Below, piece after piece: positions 53,764 to 62,100 of a DNA stretch of 64,000 bases. Each line of letters starts with the position of its first letter. Within the stretch, counting starts at the first letter, position 1. The notes under the pieces were generated by a model. That model was not told the DNA's origin and did no database searches. It saw only the letters and a list, made by a program, of their open reading frames with translations. Source of the stretch: Desulfovibrionaceae bacterium (GTDB lineage: Bacteria; Desulfobacterota; Desulfovibrionia; Desulfovibrionales; Desulfovibrionaceae). The DNA is taken from positions 248,001-312,000 of the forward strand of contig CAJTFO010000001.1 of the NCBI GenBank assembly GCA_910575755.1. Reading direction: 5' to 3'. The translations under genes were made by a program, and so were the position numbers.

Positions 53764-54339
53764 ATGCGCCATAGCCGTACCAGCATTATCAACACAGCGC
53801 TCATGCGTGTGGGGGCTCAGGGCGTTACCGCCGCTTTTCAGGATTCGCCTTCAGCCCAGACAGCGGCAGCCGCCTATGACCGGTCACTGGCCTACTGTCT
53901 GTCCCTGCACCCCTGGGCTTTCGCCCTCACGCGCGCCGCCCTGGCCCGCGGCACGGAAAAAGCGGCGCCGGGCTGGCGCTTCTGCTACCCCCTGCCCCCG
54001 GACTGCCTGCGCGTGGCGGATGCCGTCAGCATGGGCCAATGGGGCGCACAACGTCTCTCCTACAGCCTGGCCGGCGGCAACTTGCAGACGGATGCCGACG
54101 CTGTGACCATCAGCTATGTCAGCGCCAAATCCGCGGATTTCCCCGACGCTTTCGCCGATGCCCTGGCCTGGCGCGTGGCTCTGGAGATTTCCCCCTACGT
54201 TCAGCAGGGCGGCAACGCCCGTGACTATCTGGAAATGTTCGAGCGCGCTCTGGATCGGGCCAGGGTGGAAAATGACGCGCAACAGCGGCCGGGGCGCGTC
54301 TGTCATTCCTCATTTCTCAGGGAACGCATGGTGCTCTGA
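53764..54339 (+). CDS. tail tubular protein A (gp11-like)
   Basis: A 191-aa gatekeeper protein that joins the portal to the nozzle in T7-like phages. The family pattern is visible: 'INTALMRVGAQ' (a lead like 'iN.AL..lGa'), 'YDRSLAYCLSLHPWAFALTRAALA', 'YPLPPDCLRV' and 'FPDAFADALAWRVALEI'. Its stop overlaps the start of tail tubular protein B (TGATG). Confidence 0.88.
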   Translation: MRHSRTSIINTALMRVGAQGVTAAFQDSPSAQTAAAAYDRSLAYCLSLHPWAFALTRAALARGTEKAAPGWRFCYPLPPDCLRVADAVSMGQWGAQRLSYSLAGGNLQTDADAVTISYVSAKSADFPDAFADALAWRVALEISPYVQQGGNARDYLEMFERALDRARVENDAQQRPGRVCHSSFLRERMVL

Positions 54340-56432
54340 TGCCTGTCTGCCATATTCAGAATGTTCTTAACGGCGGCGAGATAACGCCGCTCCTGCGCGG
54401 ACGTGTGGACCAGCCCCGCTATGGCACGGGCGCGCGGGAAATGCGCAATTTTGTGCCCATGCCCCAGGGCGGCGTCACCCGCCGGCCCGGCACGCGTTTT
54501 CTGGGCATGGCGCGCGACAATGCCGCGCGGCTGATTCCCTTTGTCTTTTCCGCCACGCAGGGACGCATGCTGGAGTTCGGGGACAGGAGCATGCGCGTCT
54601 GGCTGCCTGACGGGCGTCTTGTGGCTGATGAAGACGGCGCGCCCAGGGTTTTTGAATCGCCCTATGCCGCCGCGGACCTGCGCTCACTGCGTTTTGCCCA
54701 GTCCGCCGACGTGCTCTACTTCGCGCATGAGGGCTATGCCCCGCGCAAGCTCTCCCGCCATGCCGATGACGACTGGCGCTGGACCACGCCGACTTTCATG
54801 CCCGGCATTGCCGCGCCGGGCGCGCTGACTTTGCAAGCCATCGAAAAAGATTACAACGGCGACGATTCCACCAAGCAGTATACCTATGCCGTCACCGCCG
54901 TGGACAAGGACACAGGGCAGGAATCCAACATCAGTCCGGAAGCCGCCATTACGGCCAAGGCCCTCAACTCCGTGAGCCTGATCATTCGCATCACCTGGCG
55001 GCCCGTGCCGGGCGCGGCCTACTATCGTGTTTACAAGAAAAAGTATGGCATGCTTGGTTTCATCGGCAAGGCCAATGAGGATTGCACATTTGATGATGAA
55101 AACATCGGCGCCGATACCGAGGACACTCCGCCGGAGCACAAGAACCCCTTTGAGAAAGAGGGCGACTGGCCTTCGCGGGTTTTCTTTCACCAGCAGCGTC
55201 TGGGCTGGGCTTCCACAGTCAACAGGCCGATCACCATATGGCTTTCGCGCACAGGCGAATTCGAGAGCATGGCCGCGTCCACTCCCCCCAAGGATGATGA
55301 CGCCATTGAAGTTACCCTGGCGGCCACGCAGGCAAACCGTATCGCCTGGCTGCAACCGGACCGGCAATCCCTGATCTTCGGCACAGAGGGCAGCGAGTGG
55401 ACGCTTTCCGCCAGCGAAGGCGTGGCGCTGACGCCCTCCAATGCCGGATTCGAGATGCAGACCAGCAACGGCGGGGATGACGCCGTGGCGGCCATTTCCG
55501 CCGGAGGCGGCGTCATCTATGTGCAGCGCGGCGGCAGGGCCGTCCGCCAGTTTGCCTACAACTACGGCGCGGACAAATACCTTGGGCAGGATTTGACCCT
55601 GCTGGCCAGGCATATGCTGCGCGATACCTCCATTGCCGCATGGGCCTATCAGCAGGAGCCGCATGCCGTCATCTGGTGCGTTCTCACCGACGGCAATCTG
55701 ACCGGGCTTACCTATATGCCGGAACAGGAGGTCATGGGCTGGCACAGGCATGACACGGACGGATGGTTCAGGGATGTGGCCGTTATTCCCGGCGTGCCCG
55801 ATGACCAGGCATGGTTTCTGGTACAACGGCATTGCGGGCTCTGCGTGGAACGTCTGGACGCCTTCTTTGATTCCGAAGAGCTTTCCGAAGCCTGGTTTCT
55901 GGACAGCGCGCTCAATTACCAGGGCGCGCCCGTCACGCGCTTCAGCGGTCTTGACCATCTGGCGGGCCGGGCTGTGCAGGTTTTTGCCGATGGCGGAACC
56001 GTGGACGGCCTGACGGTGGATGCGGATGGCGGCCTGACCCTGCCCCGTCCGGCTGGCAGCGTGCATGCGGGCCTGCCCTATGTCTCGCGTCTCATTCCCA
56101 ACCTGCCGGAAATCCAGACCCAGCAGGGGTCCAGCATGATGCGCAACCGTAAAATCACGGCGGTGCGTCTGCGCGTATACCGCAGCATGTCTTTCATGGC
56201 CGGGCTGGACGCGGACAGGCTTGTTCCCATTGTGGACAGGCATATCCGCGCCGGGGCGTTTCAGACCAGGCCATTTTTCAGCGACGGGACGGATCTGGCT
56301 CTGGACGCCTGCGGCGGCTGGGCCGATGAAACGCCGCTGATCATGGAGGTGCGCGGCGCCACGCCGCTGACCATCCTGGCTTTGCTGACAGCCCTGGATG
56401 TTTCTCCGTATTCCGGGAAGGGAGGTTTCTGA
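54339..56432 (+). CDS. tail tubular protein B (gp12-like nozzle)
   Basis: A 697-aa tail nozzle protein. The N terminus 'NVLNGGEITPLLRGRVDQPRYGTGAREMRNFVPMPQGGVTRRPGTRF' (in part) is characteristic of phage nozzle proteins. A fibronectin-like insert ('ITWRPVPGAAYYRVYKKKYG') and a long beta-propeller-like body follow ('RIAWLQPDRQSLIFGTEGSEWTLSA', 'WFLVQRHCGLCVERLD'). It is translationally coupled to gp11. Confidence 0.88.
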   Translation: MPVCHIQNVLNGGEITPLLRGRVDQPRYGTGAREMRNFVPMPQGGVTRRPGTRFLGMARDNAARLIPFVFSATQGRMLEFGDRSMRVWLPDGRLVADEDGAPRVFESPYAAADLRSLRFAQSADVLYFAHEGYAPRKLSRHADDDWRWTTPTFMPGIAAPGALTLQAIEKDYNGDDSTKQYTYAVTAVDKDTGQESNISPEAAITAKALNSVSLIIRITWRPVPGAAYYRVYKKKYGMLGFIGKANEDCTFDDENIGADTEDTPPEHKNPFEKEGDWPSRVFFHQQRLGWASTVNRPITIWLSRTGEFESMAASTPPKDDDAIEVTLAATQANRIAWLQPDRQSLIFGTEGSEWTLSASEGVALTPSNAGFEMQTSNGGDDAVAAISAGGGVIYVQRGGRAVRQFAYNYGADKYLGQDLTLLARHMLRDTSIAAWAYQQEPHAVIWCVLTDGNLTGLTYMPEQEVMGWHRHDTDGWFRDVAVIPGVPDDQAWFLVQRHCGLCVERLDAFFDSEELSEAWFLDSALNYQGAPVTRFSGLDHLAGRAVQVFADGGTVDGLTVDADGGLTLPRPAGSVHAGLPYVSRLIPNLPEIQTQQGSSMMRNRKITAVRLRVYRSMSFMAGLDADRLVPIVDRHIRAGAFQTRPFFSDGTDLALDACGGWADETPLIMEVRGATPLTILALLTALDVSPYSGKGGF

Positions 56433-56433
56433 T

Positions 56434-57087
56434 ATGGGCGCTACCGCGCTTGCTCTGACCATGGGCGGGCTTTCCGCCATTTCCAGCCTGTCGCAGACGC
56501 GACAGCAGAACAGACAGGCCCAATACCAGCAAGCCCAGATGGAGGCCAACGCGGCCGCCGCGCGCAATCAGGCAAGGATCACGGCAGAGAAGGGGCGGCT
56601 TGAGGCCGAGAATCTTGATCGCGAACGTTCCGCCCTGCGGCGGCAATATGCTGATGTGCAGGCCGGCAATGCGGCCAGCCTTGGGGCGCTGGGCGTGGAT
56701 ATGTCCAGCGGCAGCGCGGCGGCCTCTCTGGAGGGCAACGCCAGCCGCTTTGCCGCCGATGTGGGGAGCAATCGTTACCAGAAGGCCGTGAGCCAGTGGG
56801 AAACCAGCGAGAATATCAAGGCGCAGATGGCCAATGCGCGGAATTACGAAAACGCGGCATCCTGGTACGGCTCCACGGTGAAGAATCTGGGGCAGTCCCT
56901 GTTCACCGCGGGAATATCCGGGCTGGCCTCCGGCATCAGCGCCTATGCCCTGGCCGGAGGATTCGGCGGCGGAGGCGGCGCCGCGAGCCAAGGCATTGGC
57001 GGCGACATTATCCAGGGCAGTCGGAACGTGGTCAACAACCTGCGCGCCGGGAATGTGATCCGCGCGGGCGCGCGGTATGCGCGGTAG
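56434..57087 (+). CDS. internal virion protein (gp14-like)
   Basis: A 217-aa Ala/Gln-rich helical protein: 'RQQNRQAQYQQAQMEANAAAARNQARI', 'LEAENLDRERSALRRQYADVQAGNAASLGALGVDMSSGSAA' (quoted in parts), with a Gly-rich hydrophobic C-terminal segment that could enter a membrane. This fits the ejected core proteins of T7-like phages. GGGAGG precedes the ATG at 56434. Confidence 0.78.
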   Translation: MGATALALTMGGLSAISSLSQTRQQNRQAQYQQAQMEANAAAARNQARITAEKGRLEAENLDRERSALRRQYADVQAGNAASLGALGVDMSSGSAAASLEGNASRFAADVGSNRYQKAVSQWETSENIKAQMANARNYENAASWYGSTVKNLGQSLFTAGISGLASGISAYALAGGFGGGGGAASQGIGGDIIQGSRNVVNNLRAGNVIRAGARYAR

Positions 57088-57096
57088 GGAGCATTC

Positions 57097-59136
57097 ATGG
57101 CCATACGCATTCAGCAGTACAGCGCGCCGCCCCGGCGCATCCAGGCCGGGAGCGTTGACCCCGGCTTTTCCAATCCCCTGATCCGTGACGCCGGGCGCAA
57201 CGGCACGGCTGACGTTGTTGACGCCATGCTCAAGGCGGGCATGCAGATTACCGAGGTGGGCATCAGGGAGTACGTCAAGGACCAGACCACGGCGGTTTCC
57301 CAATCCCTTCTGAATCTGCAAAGCGAACTGAACGCGGAACGTGACCGCTACATGGCCCGGAACAAGGGGCGGAACGCCATCGGCGCGGGAGATCATTTCA
57401 GAAGTTTTGCCGATGCGGCCGTGCAGCGCCATCTTGATGACGGTCAGTTCTCCGGACGATTCCGCGAGATGTTCATGCGTCAGGCCGCCGGAACCGGCCT
57501 GCACTTTACCGAGCAGGGACGGGCTTACGGGCGGCAGCAGAAAAGCGCCTGGGAAGGCTCTGTGCTCAAGGGCGACCTTGCGGAATTTGAACAGCAGGTG
57601 GCCCAGAATTATGACAATCCGGAATGGATCGAATTCAACATGCGGGGATTGCGCCAGCGCATGGAAGCCATGAATCCCGGCATGGATCACCGGGCCCTGT
57701 ATCAGGAGCTGGATTCCCTTGTGTCCAGAAGCCGTCTGACCGGACTGATCGCCGACGGGCGCTATGATGAAGCTGAAACACTGCTGAGCGGGGGCAGTGG
57801 CGGCGGGGGACGATTCTCCGGCAAGCTTCCGGCTGATGTCGCGGCGCTGGCGCAAAAAGAGGCGGCGGCGCAAGGCGTTGATCCCGCATTGGTCATGGCG
57901 GTTATCGCACAGGAAAGCGGCGGCAGGCAGAATGCTGTTTCCAAGGCCGGCGCGCGCGGGCTCATGCAGCTTATGCCGGGCACAGCCAGGGAGCTGGGCG
58001 TCAATCCTGATGACGCCAGCGAGAATGTGCGCGGCGGCGTGACCTACCTCAAGCAGATGCTGAAACGCTATAACGGAAATCAGGAACTTGCGCTCATGGC
58101 CTATAATGGTGGGCCGGGGCGGGTTGACGCATGGCTGAAGTCCGGCGGGGCTCTACCTGAAGAAACCAGGAATTACGCCCCCGCCGTGCTGCGGCGTATG
58201 GACCAGGGTGGCACAGGTGGTTCCCTGGCCGGCCTCTCCCCGGCTGAAAGAATGAAGTTCCAGGGAATGATTGATGCGGGCGTCAGAAAAAAGAATGAAG
58301 AGGCCGTGGCAACGCAAGTGCAGTCTCTTGTGGATTCCACACAGGGGCTGGATGACGAAAGCCGCGCGGCAACGGTGTACAACGCTATCAATCAGATAGC
58401 GGATGCAAGGCTGCGCGCTCAGATGCGCGGTCTTGCGGAAGCGCAACTGGAATTCATGCGCAAAAGCGAAGCGGCGAACAACGCCGCGGAAGCCAGAAAA
58501 CTGGCGGCTGAAACCATGAACATGCCGCCGACCGAACGGGCCATGCTTTTTTCGCAAAGAGGCGTGCCAACGCAGGTTGTCAACCTGACCACGGAGATGC
58601 TGGCCAAAAGAGTGCGGACAGACCCCGTGGCCCTGTCACAGGCGAAAATGGACATTTCCAACGGCGTGAGCGTTGAGGAAGTTTCCGGCAAGTATGGGCC
58701 GCTCATCAATGAGAAGGATATGCAGGAGCTGAGCGTCCTTTCCGCCAATGAGGGAATGAAAAGGGCCAATCGCGAGCAAACGGCATTTTTCAATGAAATG
58801 GCGGGCAAGTCCGGCCTTGACGCCAAGGATGAGGATGACAGGAATTTTCTCAATGAACTGAAAACGCTCTATGATGAAAAAATTGCCAACAAGGATTTCG
58901 GGACGGCGCAGGAGCAGAAGAACTGGCTGTATGAGCGGTTGAGCAGGCGCGTAAAACCCAGAACACTATGGTTTGACTCCAAATACACGCCGCGCAAAGC
59001 GTTGGGCCGCACTGACGCCTACATTCCCGTGCCCCCGTGGGAGGTGGACAATATCAGGCGGCAGCTTGTGGCAAGGCACGGCATTGACAATCCCACGCCG
59101 GAGCAGATTCAGGAGACATACAACAACTACTGGTGA
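57097..59136 (+). CDS. internal virion protein with SLT transglycosylase domain
   Basis: A 679-aa ejected protein. Residues 1-235 are helical; residues about 245-365 form a lytic transglycosylase domain with catalytic Glu273 in 'VIAQESGGRQNAVSKAGARGLMQLMPGTA' and 'ALMAYNGGPGRVDAWL'. A long helical C-terminal part follows. In T7-like phages the SLT activity (gp16) opens the peptidoglycan for DNA entry; here the domain is central, and the protein resembles gp15/gp16 in function. It ends 4 bp before the giant polyvalent gene. Confidence 0.87.
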   Translation: MAIRIQQYSAPPRRIQAGSVDPGFSNPLIRDAGRNGTADVVDAMLKAGMQITEVGIREYVKDQTTAVSQSLLNLQSELNAERDRYMARNKGRNAIGAGDHFRSFADAAVQRHLDDGQFSGRFREMFMRQAAGTGLHFTEQGRAYGRQQKSAWEGSVLKGDLAEFEQQVAQNYDNPEWIEFNMRGLRQRMEAMNPGMDHRALYQELDSLVSRSRLTGLIADGRYDEAETLLSGGSGGGGRFSGKLPADVAALAQKEAAAQGVDPALVMAVIAQESGGRQNAVSKAGARGLMQLMPGTARELGVNPDDASENVRGGVTYLKQMLKRYNGNQELALMAYNGGPGRVDAWLKSGGALPEETRNYAPAVLRRMDQGGTGGSLAGLSPAERMKFQGMIDAGVRKKNEEAVATQVQSLVDSTQGLDDESRAATVYNAINQIADARLRAQMRGLAEAQLEFMRKSEAANNAAEARKLAAETMNMPPTERAMLFSQRGVPTQVVNLTTEMLAKRVRTDPVALSQAKMDISNGVSVEEVSGKYGPLINEKDMQELSVLSANEGMKRANREQTAFFNEMAGKSGLDAKDEDDRNFLNELKTLYDEKIANKDFGTAQEQKNWLYERLSRRVKPRTLWFDSKYTPRKALGRTDAYIPVPPWEVDNIRRQLVARHGIDNPTPEQIQETYNNYW

Positions 59137-59140
59137 GAGC

Positions 59141-62100
59141 ATGACGAGAGACTATTCCGCCGCCATTGACGCTGTTTTTGGCCCCGTGGAAGAAGCCGCG
59201 CCAGCGCCTTCGTTCACGCTTCCGGCGGATGCCGCCAATACCTCCGGCGGCATCAACGCCGCCCTGGACGCCATGCCCGGCATGGTGGAGCGGGGGGCGC
59301 GGGAAAGACTGACGCCGGCGCCAGCGCCCCTTGCGCCGGAATTTCCCTGGAGCAACCCCACCGCCGCCTGGTACACGCCGCCGGAAGAAAAAGCCGCTGA
59401 AGGCATTTCCACGCAAATGTTGCGCGGGCAGATGGCGGAACGTGAAATCACGCGCCATGCGCTTTTTCCCGAAGGAGAGAATGACGACGGCGCTGGCGGC
59501 CTGCTGCGGGCTTCCTTCATGCTCAATAATGCCTCACGCTACAGCCAGGATGACATCTTCACGGCCGCGACACTTTCCGCCGCCAATGGAATGCCCTTTG
59601 ACCTGACGCTGGACAGTCTGGACAAGGCCAGAGACATGCTGACCGAATTCACGCCCGCCAATGTCAGGGACTTTGCGCCTGGCTTTTTGCGGCTGGTGCA
59701 GTATGACTATGATTCCGCCATGCTCTGGCGGCATGATATCCCCACAGCCAACGCCATAGCCGGTTCCTTTGACTTCACGCCGGACGAGGACTCCCGCGCT
59801 GCGGCGCTGGGCAGGGGCCTGAGCGGCGCGGGAACCATGCTTCTGCAGGTGGGCGTCAATCTTGGCCGCATGGGGCTGGAAGGGCTGGCCGCTCTGGCGC
59901 GCGGCGTGGACGAGAACTACCAGCCCGCTGCTCTGGCGGACAGGCCCATGGCGGCCGCCCTGCTGGAAACGTCGGATACCATGCTCGACTGGGTGCGGCA
60001 ATTGAGCGAAAGGCAAAAGGAAATCAGCGCGGAATCGCCTCTGGCGGGCATGAAGGTCTGGGACAATCCCGAAGTGCTGCTTGATTCCCGCTGGTGGCTG
60101 GAAAACACGCCGCAGGCGGCGGCATCCCTGCTGCCCATGCTGGGGGCCTACGCCACGGGCGGCAAGCTGGCCGCCGGCCTGATGGGCCTAGCCATGAACG
60201 GCAATGAAGTCTATGTGGATCTGCTGAATGCCGGAATGGAGGACAATACCGCAACGCGGCTCTGGTCCCTGACGGGCGGCGTGGCCATGAGCGCCCTGGA
60301 CGTGGTGGGCCTGACCGGCATTCTGGGCGGCAGGGAGGCCGTCAGGGCCGCCGTGAAAACAGCCCTTGCCACAGCGGCCAGGGGGGGACTGAAAGACGCG
60401 GCGGCCTATGCGGGCAAGGGCGTGGTCACGGGCTACCTGTTTGAGGGCGGCACGGAGTATGCGCAAAACCTTGTCAAGGCCGGCATTGAAGCCATGGCCA
60501 GGGGCAAGGATTTTGGCGGCGTTGTGGCCGCCATCGGCGAGGCCGCCATACAACTGGAAGATTTCATTCTCGGCGGCCTCATGGGCGGCGTGATTCGTGG
60601 CGGGCATGACGTGGTTCAGGTGCGGGGAGAACGACGGCGGCAGGCTCTTCAGGCCAGCATTGCGGCGGCGGCCAAATCGGAAGAAGTGACGGAGGCCCGC
60701 GCCGAAGTGGAAGCCATCGTGCGGGACAATGCCGAAGCGCAGCGGCGCATGGCCTTCGCGCAGTCTCTGCTGCAAACAGCCGAAGCGGCGGACAGTTCCG
60801 CCCTGCATCAGGCGGACCCGGCCATCTTTGAACGCGAGGCGGAAAAACTCATGCCCGAAGACGCGCGTTCCGTATGGCTGGATGTGGATATGGTGCGGGA
60901 GTTCGCGGGCGAGGATAACGCCCGCCTGGAAGCCCTGGGCCTTTCCCCGCGGGATATGGCTGACGCCGTGCAAATACAGGCCGGATCAGTACGCGTGCCC
61001 ACGGTGCGGCTGGTGTCGCGCTTTCAGGGCGAGGACCGGATACTGTTGTTGCAGAGCGCCCGCATGACGCCCGATGGCATGACCCTGACCGAGGCGCGGG
61101 CCTTCGACCCCCGCAAGCGGTCTGAAGCGGCCGCGGAACGCATTCGCGCCCGCAATCGCGTCAACGCCGAAATAGGAAAAGAGCGGACGCGCCTGAAAAA
61201 CGAGTTTGCGCAGGCGGGCTATGCCGCGCATGTGGCCGAATATTACGCCACCATGCACGCGGAGCAGGCCAGGGCCTTTGCCGACCGCTACGGCAGTGAC
61301 GCGGCGCAATTGCTACGGGAAAGGAGCATTGTGCGCGGAAATGCGGAGGCCGCCGGGCAGGCGCGGCCCTGGCAGACAGCCTTTGACAAAAGCCCGGACA
61401 GTTTTTTCAGTCAGGGCGCGATGGCCGCGGATTCCTCCCTCCCCCGGCGCTTTGCGGAAATGCCCGGCATTGAGGCCGACAGTTCGCAGTGGTTCGGCGA
61501 GGGAAAGGCCATTGCATTGCCCGGCAAGATCGAGACGCCTGAACAGCGCAAAGCCCTGCGCGGCGCGCTCAAGCAATGGGCGAAAGAAAACTTTTCCAGG
61601 GATACGGCTGTCGTCAATGCGGATACGGGCTGGCAAGTCCAGGTGACGCCCAAGGGCATAGAAGATTCGCTTTCACATGGCCTTGACGAACCCCTGGCCC
61701 GTTCCGTGCCGTTCATTCCGCAAATTGTGGAAAGCGGCATTCATGTGGCTACCACAGAAAAGAAAGCCGGCCTCATGTCGCATATCTTTGCCAACAAGAT
61801 CAGGCTGGACGGCAAGGACTATGCGGTGGGTTTTGTGCTGCGCGAAGACAGAAGGGGCAACCGCTTTTACGATCACGAGCTGACGGAAATAATCGACCCC
61901 GACTGGCTCGCACCGGGCAGAGACACTTCCGAAGAAGCCTTGGGACACCGGACCAATCGGGGTGATGTGATGAACATACTCCGGGACAGGCTTGGCGTCA
62001 ATGACGGGAGCGGGCAGGTGCTGTTCCAGGCGTCCAGCATGAAGCCCTCCCTCCCCCAGCGCTTTGCGGAAATGCCCGACATTGAGGCCGACAGTTCGCA

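Noticed and set aside
54684..56567. 627-codon minus-strand frame opposite tail tubular protein B
   Set aside because: Shadow of the nozzle gene; no motif, and it breaks the uniform plus-strand phage operon.
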